10,714 bases of DNA, from contig DGVM01000020.1 in NCBI GenBank assembly GCA_002395925.1, positions 4,902-15,615 on the forward strand, in the 5' to 3' direction. This DNA is from Bacteroidales bacterium UBA4284. GTDB lineage: Bacteria; Bacteroidota; Bacteroidia; Bacteroidales; UBA932. The notes under the pieces are model-generated. The model worked only from the letters and a program-made list of their open reading frames with translations, was not told where the DNA came from and ran no database searches. Below are positions 1-7,519 of this stretch, piece by piece. Positions within the stretch are counted from its first letter, which is position 1. Each line of letters begins with the position of its first letter. The position numbers and the translations under genes were made by a program.

Positions 1-1279
1 TCATGTTCTGCACGAAACGGGTCTTTGCCGCATCGGCCTGAAGGACTTTCTCGTTAGCCAGCGTAAGTTCGGCGTTGCGGCGGCGCAGGGCGCGCAAGTG
101 TACGAACAGGAAGATTGCAATGCCTGCCAGAATCAGAGCTGCGGCGATAGTGAGGGCCATTACGAGACTGTTCACTTCGGCCTCGCGCCTCTGCAGGTCC
201 GCAGTCAGGCGGTCGTTGCCCATGCGGGCGTTGAGCTCGGACACCTGGGAACGGTTGAAAGCTGCAAGCTTGCGCTCCTGGAGGGCCACAAGCGACTTTT
301 CTATGGCAAAGGCTTCGTCTTTGTAGCCGTACTCCTCGGCAATGTTGGCTATGTACTTCACCTCGCGCAGGTGCTCCATCATGACATCCGTACGTACGCT
401 GTCCATGCCGTAGCCGTAAACTATCCGGTCTATGTTCTTGAACAGCAGGTTGGCCGTACTGCTTACCTGTATGGTGGTGAGGGGGTCGTTCAGGCAGTAA
501 TCCCTGGCCTCTTCGTATGAGGGAAGGTCTTTGCGGTATGCGTACAGCTTGGCATAATGATACTTCCATCGTAGCGTGTCCATGTGGTGCCGGCTTTCTG
601 CGCGCGCTTTGCGCAGGTTTACCCGCACGGAGTCGTGGCCGATGGGATAGGTATCGGAGAGATCGCAGTACAGGCGGGACGGAGACTGACGGCGGACCAT
701 GGGGTCGGAGCTGTCGTTGTATATGTCAAGGGCCTCCAGGATGTACTTCTTGGCGCTTACGTAGTCGTTCTGGTCGATGTAGAGGGAAACCATGTAGCGG
801 GTGGCCATCCACTTGCCGTATTCTTCCTTCTTGTCTATTGCCTCGGCCAGCATCTGCTCCACGAGATCCATGGTACGCACGAACTTGCCGTGGTTGTAGT
901 AGTAGTTCTGGGCTATTTCGTAGGCATGGTAGTAATACTGCCTGTATCCCAGTTTCGATGCCACGTTCTGCAGGTCGTTCATGTATTTCTGGACACGGGC
1001 GTCGTCGGCGTTGGTCACTTCTTTGTCCCTGAGGGTGCGGGTCAGGTTCTTGAACCTCTCTACATAGTAGAGGGTCTGCGCCTTGGTATCCCCTTTTGCG
1101 ATGGCGGTACTGAGCAGCATATCTGCGGCACGGGAGAAGCCAGGCTGCCCTGTAAGCTCCTCTGCTTCACGCATATACTTATAACATTCGTCGTCTATCT
1201 CGTACGGATTGTTTTGCGCTCCGGCTGCCGCCGGTACACACAACAGAATAAGAAGATACAGATAACGCAGTTTTTTCAT
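1..1279 (-). CDS. Sensor histidine kinase with periplasmic helical-repeat region, N-terminal part only
   Basis: The frame is open from the ATG at 1279 to the left edge (426 complete codons, no stop), so the gene continues outside the window. Residues 1-21 form a signal peptide (MKKLRYLYLLILLC..., likely cut after AGA). Residues about 25-320 are helical and rich in Tyr, Ala and Glu, with TPR-like spacing. About 320-370 is charged and probably coiled coil. A membrane segment lies at about 371-394 (SLVMALTIAAALILAGIAIF...). It is followed by a cytoplasmic helix ending KTRFVQNM at the edge, exactly the residues that precede the SHEIRTP phospho-acceptor box in HisKA kinases. That box, the ATPase domain and any receiver or regulator domains are not visible. 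By family, it should sense a periplasmic or envelope signal and phosphorylate a response regulator; the signal is unknown. A terminator separates it from rpmH upstream, and it has its own promoter. Kinase identity rests on the pre-H-box motif and overall architecture. Confidence 0.82.
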   Translation of the reverse strand, partial: MKKLRYLYLLILLCVPAAAGAQNNPYEIDDECYKYMREAEELTGQPGFSRAADMLLSTAIAKGDTKAQTLYYVERFKNLTRTLRDKEVTNADDARVQKYMNDLQNVASKLGYRQYYYHAYEIAQNYYYNHGKFVRTMDLVEQMLAEAIDKKEEYGKWMATRYMVSLYIDQNDYVSAKKYILEALDIYNDSSDPMVRRQSPSRLYCDLSDTYPIGHDSVRVNLRKARAESRHHMDTLRWKYHYAKLYAYRKDLPSYEEARDYCLNDPLTTIQVSSTANLLFKNIDRIVYGYGMDSVRTDVMMEHLREVKYIANIAEEYGYKDEAFAIEKSLVALQERKLAAFNRSQVSELNARMGNDRLTADLQRREAEVNSLVMALTIAAALILAGIAIFLFVHLRALRRRNAELTLANEKVLQADAAKTRFVQNM

Positions 1280-1284
1280 ATCCT

Positions 1285-1316
1285 CAAATATAATTAATCT
1301 GCAAATAAAATACAAA
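1285..1316 (-). promoter_or_regulatory. Promoter of the sensor kinase gene, Bacteroidota type
   Basis: On the minus strand TTTG (1316-1313) is followed after 20 bases by TATATTTG (1292-1285), a full match to the TAnnTTTG -7 box of Bacteroidota. Transcription should start about 4-6 bases further on, within a few bases of the ATG at 1279, so the mRNA is nearly leaderless. The TTTG element is the end of the T-run of the preceding rpmH terminator. No transcript data are available; the assignment rests on motif and spacing. Confidence 0.6.
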
Positions 1317-1340
1317 AAAACCGGCCCGAAGGGGCCGGCT
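1313..1340 (-). terminator. Rho-independent terminator of rpmH
   Basis: On the minus strand a 7-bp GC-only stem (CCGGCCC with GGGCCGG, 1338-1332 and 1327-1321) closes a 4-base loop and is followed by seven Ts (1320-1314). It begins about 23 bases after the rpmH stop codon and points the same way. Confidence 0.85.
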
Positions 1341-1362
1341 ATTTGAGTCTGTGATCGTAATC

Positions 1363-1515
1363 CTAGTAACGATCCTCAGAAGAAACGGTGAGTTTCTTCC
1401 TGCCGTGACTACGGCGTGCCGCAAGGACGCGACGGCCATTGGGAGTGCTCATTCTCTCACGGAAGCCGTGCTTGTTGACTCTCTTGCGGTTGGAGGGTTG
1501 GTAAGTGCGTTTCAT
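1363..1515 (-). CDS. rpmH: 50S ribosomal protein L34
   Basis: The 50-residue product begins [20 protein letters not shown] and continues with [20 protein letters not shown], the conserved L34 core, and ends [10 protein letters not shown]34 is a small, very basic protein of the large ribosomal subunit that binds 23S rRNA. The length is normal for the family, whose usual range is 44-53 residues. The start is the only ATG that gives the conserved MKRT N-terminus. The gene lies 7 bases after the rsmG stop codon, has a predicted promoter inside the rsmG coding end, and is followed by a strong terminator. It can therefore be transcribed alone or with the operon. The usual partner rnpA is not beside it here; the next gene downstream is the unrelated sensor kinase. 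No clear Shine-Dalgarno sequence precedes the start. Confidence 0.97.
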   Translation of the reverse strand: MKRTYQPSNRKRVNKHGFRERMSTPNGRRVLAARRSHGRKKLTVSSEDRY

Positions 1516-1522
1516 TATCTAA

Positions 1523-2164
1523 TTATTTTTGATTTTCAAATTTGGGAGGACAAAGGTAATCTTTTCCAATCTCAATTACAAATTTTTCTTTGAAATATTC
1601 GTTTTTGAGCCAATCTTCTATCTTCCAGACCCTCACTCGGCCGGGGTGAACGCCCCTCGTGCGGCACAGCTCGGAGATCTCGGCGGACACGTCGCCTCCT
1701 TTGAGACACAATATGCTGCGTGCAAAACGGCCCTTGACCCACGGATAGAGGTCGGATAACGAGGCTACGGCCCTTGTTACGACCCAGTCGAAGCCGCCAG
1801 GAAGCTCTTCCGCCCGGGAATGTACACATTCGACGTTGCTGAGCCCCAGTCCCTGGGCAACCGCCCCGGCGACCTTGAGTTTTTTGCCTATGGAGTCGCA
1901 CAGCGTAAAATGCGCCTGCGGCCATTCCACGGCAAGGGGTATGCCGGGGAAGCCTCCTCCCGTACCCAGGTCAAGCACCCTGGAGCCCGCTGCTGGTTCT
2001 CCGGGATGATTGAGTTCCATATAGCGCGCAATGGCAAGGGAGTGCAGCACATGATGTTCCCAAAGATTGTCTATGTCCTTACGGGACACAACGTTGATGC
2101 GCTCGTTCCACTCCCGGTAGAGACTCAGCGCAGCTGCGAAATCAGATTCTCCGGTCGTCCTCAT
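1523..2164 (-). CDS. rsmG: 16S rRNA (guanine-527-N7)-methyltransferase RsmG (GidB)
   Basis: This 213-residue protein matches the RsmG family in length (E. coli 207) and motifs. Near the N-terminus is NERINVVSRKDIDNLWEHHV with HSL after it, the family's N-K/R-x-N-L/V-T/S ... H-x-x-D/H-S-L block. Residues 63-77 (VLDLGTGGGFPGIPL) are the glycine-rich S-adenosylmethionine loop. HSRAEEL at about 115-121 and WVVTRAVA at about 127-134 are further family blocks. It methylates N7 of G527 in 16S rRNA of the small subunit; loss in other bacteria gives low-level streptomycin resistance. The start at 2164 overlaps the upstream TGA as ATGA, which suggests coupled translation. The frame extends upstream to 2254 but adds residues unlike the family, so the short form was chosen. 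Its final codons contain a predicted promoter for rpmH. Confidence 0.95.
   Translation of the reverse strand: MRTTGESDFAAALSLYREWNERINVVSRKDIDNLWEHHVLHSLAIARYMELNHPGEPAAGSRVLDLGTGGGFPGIPLAVEWPQAHFTLCDSIGKKLKVAGAVAQGLGLSNVECVHSRAEELPGGFDWVVTRAVASLSDLYPWVKGRFARSILCLKGGDVSAEISELCRTRGVHPGRVRVWKIEDWLKNEYFKEKFVIEIGKDYLCPPKFENQK
1551..1582 (-). promoter_or_regulatory. Internal promoter for rpmH inside the 3' end of rsmG
   Basis: On the minus strand TTTG (1582-1579), 20 bases, then TACCTTTG (1558-1551) matches TTTG-N20-TAnnTTTG exactly. The predicted start near 1545 gives a leader of about 30 A/T-rich bases before the rpmH ATG at 1515. The motif lies in codons for roughly the last 20 residues of RsmG. 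Confidence 0.62.
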
Positions 2165-4344
2165 TGCCTTTCCAAGAGCATTACCGCACTGGTGCAGGGC
2201 TTCTGAAGCCTGAAGTTGAGTCCGGCGTTCATAAGATAGTCGCCGCCGAAGCACTTGCCGTCGCCCCAGAAAACCGCAGGGCCGCGGCGATTGAGTTCCG
2301 TGACCTTGTAACGGGCGGAGGCATCGAGTCCGTCAAGCCTGAAGCAGGACACGACTCCGGGGCCCTGATAAGTAAGCGTATAGGCGAAAAAGATTGCGCG
2401 GGAACGGTCTTTAGACACATAGACCAGAGCATACTGTCCTCCGTCGTAAGGCGAACGTATCCGGTACAGGTCGCCGTCGAACACAATGTCGCGTATCTGT
2501 TTGTACGTCGCCAGATAATCCCGTACGTACTGCTTGTCCTCATCACTGAGCAGTTTGGGCTGTATTTCCATTCCGAGTCGCCCGCTTGCGGCGATGTCGC
2601 AGCGGAACTTGAGCGGCGTGATGTTGTTGGTCTGATGGTTGGGCGTAGCGGAGATATGGGAGCCCAGCAGCTGTGCAGGGAAGAACATTCCCGCGCCGTA
2701 CTGCATGTATGCGCGCGTAAGCGCATCGGTGTTGTCGCTGGTCCAGAATTCGTTGGTCCAGCCGAGCGCTCCGTACTCGGCCCTTCCGCCGCCGGACGAA
2801 CAGGTCTGTATGAGCACGTCGGGATACTTTTCGCGTATGCGACGCAGCACATCGTAGTAGCCGAGGGTGTAATCCACCCAAAAGTTGCCCTGATACTTGC
2901 AGTATGCCGATCCGGGATTGTAGATATGGCGGTTGCAGTCCCACTTCACATAATCGACGGCACCCATCTGCATGACCGAATCGAATACTCCGAACACGAA
3001 ATCCTGAACCTCGGGATTGCTGAGGTCGAGCACCAGCTGGTTGCGCTCCTGGTAGGCCTCGCGCCCCTTTTCTGCAACCACCCACTCGGGATGCCTGTTA
3101 TACAGTTCGGAACGCGGGTTGACCATTTCGGGCTCAATCCAGATTCCGAATTTAAGTCCCTTGGAGTGAGCATAATCGGCCAGGTATCCTATGCCCTCGG
3201 GAATCTTTTCTTCGTTGAGCTGCCAGTCGCCGAGGCCGGCATCGTCGCCGTTGCGGGCATATTCGCCCCGGCCGAACCACCCGTCGTCGAGCACGAACAT
3301 CTCCAGTCCCATGGCGGCGGCATCGTCAATCATGTCGGTCAGGGTCTTGGTGTTGAAGCTGAAATAAGCACCCTCCCAGCTGTTCAGGAGAGTGGGAGCC
3401 TTGACGGATGCGTCGTAAAGACGGTATCCTCGGGCCCAGTCGTGAAGATTGCGGCTGGCCTGGCCGGCGCCCTTGCAGCTGTAGGTCCATACCATGTCGG
3501 GGGTCACCAGCGACTGTCCTTTCTCCAGCGTGTATTCCGCTCCTTCGGGATTCATGCCCGACACTATGTAGAGCCGTCCCGAATCGTCGATTTCGAAACT
3601 TATCCTGTAACTTCCGCTCCAGCAGAGTGTTCCGGCAATCACGTCGCCGGTCTTCTCCTCTATTCCCGAACCGCCGAGGCCAAGCATGAACGAAGGATTG
3701 GTCTTCTGGGTGGTCTGTATGCCGTCCCGGCTCCCGATTATCTTGGTGCCGTGGGTCAGCTTTTCCGTCTCCAGGAACCACTCGTGCGCCCAAGTGCCGT
3801 TGATGTGGGAGAGCGTGTAGGACGGAGCCAGGATGGGCATGCATGAGGAATAGTATGCACGCAGCAGGACGTTCCCTTTGCCGTCGTTGTAAATCGCCGA
3901 ATGACATTCAATTACGTCTTCGTCACGATAGGCGGTGTAAACCAGTTCGACACGCAGGGGCTGCTTGCTGTCGCGAAGGCGTATTACGGTGCGGTCAACG
4001 CCGTCGGCGATGCGCTCCGTCATGTACGAGTCATAAACCAGTTCCGTATTGATGCCGCCGTCGGGATAGGTGACGGCGAGTGCGGGCCCGAGATTGTAGG
4101 TGCCGCCGGCGGAAGGGTAAACCCTTATGTCGCCTACGGAATGTGAGTCTGCGCCGCTCTTGAAGCCCATGAAATCGGACGGGCGCGCCACTGCGGCGCC
4201 ATAGTGACGCAGCAGCAGAGGTCCCCCCTGCTCGGCCGACAGTATGAGGGAAGAGCCGGCGGTGTGGATTGGAATGATGTCGGTCGCGGCGGCGCTCAGG
4301 CTGATGCCTATGGCCGCAAGAAGCATAATTACGTGGTTTTTCAT
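2161..4344 (-). other. GH36 alpha-galactosidase part (own ATG and signal peptide, 727 residues)
   Basis: From the internal ATG at 4344 the product begins MKNHVIMLLAAIGISLSAAA, a signal peptide with a probable signal peptidase I site after AAA and no lipobox Cys. A periplasmic or secreted enzyme is inferred. Residues about 25-290 are the beta-rich N-terminal domain. About 300-640 is the melibiase (beta/alpha)8 barrel, with FVLDDGWFG (D353, D354), WIEPEMVNP, DYVKWDCNR (nucleophile D469), CSSGGGRAEYG (C515-E523) and WTSDNTDALTR (537-541, which holds the acid/base Asp in this family). SGRLGMEIQPK follows, then the C-terminal beta domain. GH36 enzymes hydrolyse terminal alpha-1,6-galactose from melibiose, raffinose and galactomannan side chains with retention. 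The length equals stand-alone bacterial GH36 enzymes, so nothing is missing. The usual RVDYG/RFDxG block reads RAEYG here, an Asp-to-Glu change. No transporter or SusCD genes are nearby. Confidence 0.93.
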
Positions 4345-4908
4345 TTTGTCTAAAAGTATCTTTGCGCGGCGTATCCTGGTGCGCACAGTATTGAGCTCCA
4401 GGCCTGTTTCTTCCGCTATTTCTTTATATTGCATGCCTTCGATAAGCCGCAGCCTGGCCACGTTGCGGTACAGCTCCGGCAGACGGTCAACCATATGGCC
4501 GGACTCCGTACGGGCCTCGCTCCGGATTACCTCGTACAAAGGGTCTTCCGATTCCGGCGAATCGGCCACCTGCAGGGAGCGCAGGTCTTCGTCGATGGAT
4601 ACGTAACTCCTCTGGCGGCGCGCTTCCTGTTCTATGACGTCGAACGCTGTATTCCTGGCTATCCTCTTGAGCCATACGTCGAAACGCCCAAGGGTGGGGT
4701 CGTAGCTGCGAATCTGCCGGAACGCCTTCTCGAAGGTCTTGGAGCATACGTCCTCGATGAAGAAATGGTCGAGCTGCTTCATGTTCTTCCCAAGGTACGA
4801 GCGCAGAGCTCCGATATTGGAATCCCAGAGTTCCGTAAATGCAGTGCCGTCTCCTATGATGGCACGGCGCACGAGTTCGTCAATGGGCCTGGAGCCAGTC
4901 TGAGCCAT
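2161..4908 (-). CDS. Sigma-70-family factor joined in frame to a GH36 alpha-galactosidase
   Basis: One uninterrupted frame of 915 codons runs from the ATG at 4908 to the TGA at 2163-2161. Residues 1-188 are a complete small sigma factor. Residue 189 is a Met that opens a signal peptide and a full-length GH36 enzyme of 727 residues (both parts are described in separate entries). At the join the minus strand reads GACAAAATGAAAAAC. If the AAAA (4347-4344) were AAA, the sigma would end LLDK-stop and the enzyme would start in an ATGA overlap. As written, a fused product is possible, and so is independent initiation at the internal ATG. The start overlaps the polA end by 29 bases; an in-frame TAG at 4920-4918 excludes a longer N-terminus. 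The 3' end overlaps rsmG as ATGA, so the frame lies inside an operon. I know of no established family with this architecture. A one-base event or a sequence error is as likely as a functional fusion. Confidence 0.6.
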   Translation of the reverse strand: MAQTGSRPIDELVRRAIIGDGTAFTELWDSNIGALRSYLGKNMKQLDHFFIEDVCSKTFEKAFRQIRSYDPTLGRFDVWLKRIARNTAFDVIEQEARRQRSYVSIDEDLRSLQVADSPESEDPLYEVIRSEARTESGHMVDRLPELYRNVARLRLIEGMQYKEIAEETGLELNTVRTRIRRAKILLDKMKNHVIMLLAAIGISLSAAATDIIPIHTAGSSLILSAEQGGPLLLRHYGAAVARPSDFMGFKSGADSHSVGDIRVYPSAGGTYNLGPALAVTYPDGGINTELVYDSYMTERIADGVDRTVIRLRDSKQPLRVELVYTAYRDEDVIECHSAIYNDGKGNVLLRAYYSSCMPILAPSYTLSHINGTWAHEWFLETEKLTHGTKIIGSRDGIQTTQKTNPSFMLGLGGSGIEEKTGDVIAGTLCWSGSYRISFEIDDSGRLYIVSGMNPEGAEYTLEKGQSLVTPDMVWTYSCKGAGQASRNLHDWARGYRLYDASVKAPTLLNSWEGAYFSFNTKTLTDMIDDAAAMGLEMFVLDDGWFGRGEYARNGDDAGLGDWQLNEEKIPEGIGYLADYAHSKGLKFGIWIEPEMVNPRSELYNRHPEWVVAEKGREAYQERNQLVLDLSNPEVQDFVFGVFDSVMQMGAVDYVKWDCNRHIYNPGSAYCKYQGNFWVDYTLGYYDVLRRIREKYPDVLIQTCSSGGGRAEYGALGWTNEFWTSDNTDALTRAYMQYGAGMFFPAQLLGSHISATPNHQTNNITPLKFRCDIAASGRLGMEIQPKLLSDEDKQYVRDYLATYKQIRDIVFDGDLYRIRSPYDGGQYALVYVSKDRSRAIFFAYTLTYQGPGVVSCFRLDGLDASARYKVTELNRRGPAVFWGDGKCFGGDYLMNAGLNFRLQKPCTSAVMLLERQ
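4345..4908 (-). other. Sigma-70-family (ECF-like) RNA polymerase sigma factor part, 188 residues
   Basis: Residues about 25-100 are region 2: FIEDVCSKTFEKAFRQIRSY, then DPTLGRFDVWLKRIARNTAFDVIEQ, the helix that binds the -10 element and core polymerase. About 100-135 is an acidic linker. About 135-186 is region 4, with the helix-turn-helix YKEIAEETGLELNTVRTRIR at 161-180 followed by RAKILLDK. Both domains are complete and no region 3 is present, as in ECF sigma factors. The length is typical of a free-standing ECF sigma, and these normally end a few residues after the R-R-A-K motif, exactly where the galactosidase signal peptide begins. It would direct RNA polymerase to a set of promoters that cannot be deduced here. 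No anti-sigma factor gene is adjacent. The start overlaps the end of polA by 29 bases, which suggests cotranscription. Confidence 0.88.
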
Positions 4909-7510
4909 AATTACATTCTACAGTTAAAGGGACGCTGAGCTTTGCCACTCCCTGCATTTCGCATACGAGCAAGTCCCGTACGACGTCGATTTCGTCCTTC
5001 GGTACTTCCAGAAGCAGTTCGTCGTGAATCTGGAGCACCATCCGCGAACGCAGGCCCTGCTCACGCAGGCGGCGGTCGACGGCTATCATGGCCATCTTGA
5101 TGATGTCGGCGCTGGTGCCCTGGATCGGGGCGTTGACGGCATTGCGCTCGGCATACGCACGCACGGTGCCGTTGCCGCTGGTGATGTCGGGCACGTAACG
5201 GCGCCGGCCGAAGAGGGTCTCGACGTAGCCGTTGCCGCGCGCCGCCGCAAGCGTGCCGTCTATCCATTCGCGGATGCTGGGGAAGGTGGCGAAGTAGTCT
5301 TCTATCAGCTGTTTAGCCTCGCTTCGGGAGCATCCCAGATTCTGGCTGAGCCCGAATGACGAGATGCCGTACATGATACCGAAGTTCGCGGTCTTGGCGA
5401 CGCGCCGCTGGTCGGCGGTCACTTCTTCTACCGGGATGCGGTTGATCTTGGCCGCCGTCGCCGCGTGCACGTCGATGCCGCTGCGGAAAGCCTCGGTAAG
5501 ATGCTCGTCGCCGCTCAGATGAGCCATGATGCGGAGCTCTATCTGGCTGTAGTCGGCGCTCATCATCACGCTGCCGGGATCCTGGGGCACGAAGGCACGG
5601 CGGATTTCGCGTCCCTCCTCGGTGCGTATGGGGATGTTCTGCAGGTTGGGGTTGGAACTGGACAGACGCCCGGTAGAGGTAAGTGCCTGATTGAAAGTCG
5701 TGTGCACACGGCCGTCGATGGAGCTGATGTAGGACGGCAGCGGGTCGATGTAGGTCCCGAGCAACTTGCGGAGCCCCCTGATATCCAGAATCTGGCCGAT
5801 GACGGGGCTGCGGTCGGAGAGTTCCGAGAGCGTCTTCTCGTCGGTGGGCCAATTGCCTTTGGCGGGCTTTTTCGCCTTGGGGTCGAGGCGCATCTTTTCG
5901 AAAAGGAGTTCGCCTATCTGCTTGGGTGAGTTGATGTTGAGAGTGGGGTCGCCGGCTGTGGCGCGTATCTCTTCTTCCAGGGTGGCTGCACGGGTGCGCA
6001 GGCTGTCGGCGAAGGACTTTAGTGCAGTGGGATCGATGCGTACGCCGGCCTGCTCCATACGGGCGAGGACGTGTTCGAGGGGCTCCTCGACCTCGTCGTA
6101 CAACTTGCGCAGGCGGCTGTCGGTAGCGTCCATTCTCTGGAAGAGGGCATCGACAAGGGGTATGAGGACAGAGGCTTCCTTGCTGCGGTCGGCGGCGGGA
6201 GCTTCATCGAAAAGGGACATCTGAGCTTCCGCGGAGGACTCTTCCAGTTCGGTTCCGAGGAAGGTGCGGGCAAGGTCGGGGAGTTTGTGGGAAGCTTCGG
6301 GATTGAGCAGGTAATGGAGAAGCTCTATGTCCTGAAGCTTGCCGGCGAGGGTTATGCCCCTGCGGGCCAAGGCGTTGATCTGGGGCTTGAGGGCTATGCC
6401 GGCCTTTATTACCGACGCATCTTCAAGGATGGATCTGAATTCTTCGGGGGCCCCGGTCGCCATGAGCCGGCCGTCGGCCACATAGAGTTTGTCGCCGTCG
6501 AGAAGGATTGCAATGCGGGGGCCGGAGATCTCCGACGGCTCGCAGCTCCGCAGGACAGGTACAGCAATCCCCTCCTCTCCACTAACGGCTGCTTGGGCGC
6601 AGACGGTTCCGCCGTCCCCGGGCAGCTCCCGCTGCAAGCCGTCGGAGATCTTGCGGACCAGGCGGATGAGCGACGGGAATTCGTAGAGTTTGAAAATCTC
6701 TTCGACCTTCGGGGTCCACTGAAGGTCGAGAATCATATCGTCGGCGGTGGTGTCCAGAGGGATGTCGGTCTTGATGGTCACGAGTTCGCGGCTGAGGGCG
6801 ATGTGGCCGCGGGCAGCCTCGAAAAGCTGCTGCTGGCGTGGGGTCAGTTCGGACAGGTTGTCGTAAACGCCCCGGGTAGTGCCGTACTTGCCGAGGAGCT
6901 TGGAAGCACCTACAGGTCCGACTCCCTGCACTCCGGGGACGTTGTCGGAGGAGTCGCCGCAGATCGTAAGTATATCAATGACCTGGGCCGTATTCTGTAT
7001 GCCCCATTTGGCACAGACTTCGGCTTCTCCCAGGATCTCGTTGTCAGAACCCGATTTGCCGGGCTTATACTGCCAGATGTGTGGCGCGACCAGCTGGCCG
7101 TAGTCTTTGTCGGGCGTGACCATATATACGTCGAAGCCCTCGCCGGCGCTGCGGACGGCCATCGAGCCTATTACGTCGTCAGCCTCGAATCCGGGAATCA
7201 TAAGGACAGGGATATCAAGAGCCTTGACTATCGCGGTGAGGGGTTCGAGGGCGTCGATGACCAGCTGCGGGGTCTCGCCTCGATTGGCCTTGTACTCGGG
7301 GTACAGCTTGTTGCGGAAAGTCCCCCCGGGAGGGTCGAAACTCACGGCGATATGGCTGGGCTTCTCGCGGTCAATGAGTTCCAGCAGGTACTTGGTGAAT
7401 CCGAACAGAATAGACGTATCTACGCCCTTGGAATTCACCATGGGACGTCCCAGAAAGGCGTAGTACATTTTGAAAACCAGCGCGTGGCCGTCTATCAGGA
7501 AAAGTTTCAT
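4880..7510 (-). CDS. polA: DNA polymerase I with a degenerate 3'-5' exonuclease domain
   Basis: This 876-residue protein fills gaps and removes primers. Residues 1-290 are the 5'-3' exonuclease: FLIDGHALVFK (D7), FDPPGGTFR, YPEYKANR, GFEADDV, TPDKDYGQL and ICGDSSDNVPGVQGVGPVGA, with the metal-binding acidic residues kept. Residues about 315-465 occupy the proofreading domain, but the DxE, LKYD and YxxxD motifs are absent (for example LKPQ at 375-378), so proofreading is probably lost. Residues about 470-876 are the polymerase: motif A SADYSQIELR (D653), the O helix RRVAKTANFGIMYG, and motif C QIHDEL (D830). The ATG at 7510 was chosen because it gives the canonical MKLFLIDG start and is the first ATG; an upstream TTG at 7549 lies inside the predicted promoter. 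polA heads the cluster; its last 29 bases overlap the sigma gene. Confidence 0.97.
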   Translation of the reverse strand: MKLFLIDGHALVFKMYYAFLGRPMVNSKGVDTSILFGFTKYLLELIDREKPSHIAVSFDPPGGTFRNKLYPEYKANRGETPQLVIDALEPLTAIVKALDIPVLMIPGFEADDVIGSMAVRSAGEGFDVYMVTPDKDYGQLVAPHIWQYKPGKSGSDNEILGEAEVCAKWGIQNTAQVIDILTICGDSSDNVPGVQGVGPVGASKLLGKYGTTRGVYDNLSELTPRQQQLFEAARGHIALSRELVTIKTDIPLDTTADDMILDLQWTPKVEEIFKLYEFPSLIRLVRKISDGLQRELPGDGGTVCAQAAVSGEEGIAVPVLRSCEPSEISGPRIAILLDGDKLYVADGRLMATGAPEEFRSILEDASVIKAGIALKPQINALARRGITLAGKLQDIELLHYLLNPEASHKLPDLARTFLGTELEESSAEAQMSLFDEAPAADRSKEASVLIPLVDALFQRMDATDSRLRKLYDEVEEPLEHVLARMEQAGVRIDPTALKSFADSLRTRAATLEEEIRATAGDPTLNINSPKQIGELLFEKMRLDPKAKKPAKGNWPTDEKTLSELSDRSPVIGQILDIRGLRKLLGTYIDPLPSYISSIDGRVHTTFNQALTSTGRLSSSNPNLQNIPIRTEEGREIRRAFVPQDPGSVMMSADYSQIELRIMAHLSGDEHLTEAFRSGIDVHAATAAKINRIPVEEVTADQRRVAKTANFGIMYGISSFGLSQNLGCSRSEAKQLIEDYFATFPSIREWIDGTLAAARGNGYVETLFGRRRYVPDITSGNGTVRAYAERNAVNAPIQGTSADIIKMAMIAVDRRLREQGLRSRMVLQIHDELLLEVPKDEIDVVRDLLVCEMQGVAKLSVPLTVECNYGSDWLQAH

Positions 7511-7519
7511 ATTGAAACA

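Noticed and set aside
2165..2254. RsmG start at 2254, adding 30 residues
   Set aside because: The extra residues overlap the GH36 coding end and do not resemble RsmG; the ATGA overlap at 2161-2164 is the better start.
2164..3846. Long open frame (560 codons) on the plus strand opposite the alpha-galactosidase
   Set aside because: It lies antisense to a clear GH36 catalytic domain, shows no domain of its own and has no promoter-like sequence that I could find.
4345..4400. Promoter just before the GH36 ATG
   Set aside because: TACTTTTA resembles a -7 box with one mismatch, but no TTTG or TTG lies at 19-21 bases upstream, so the GH36 part more likely depends on operon transcription.
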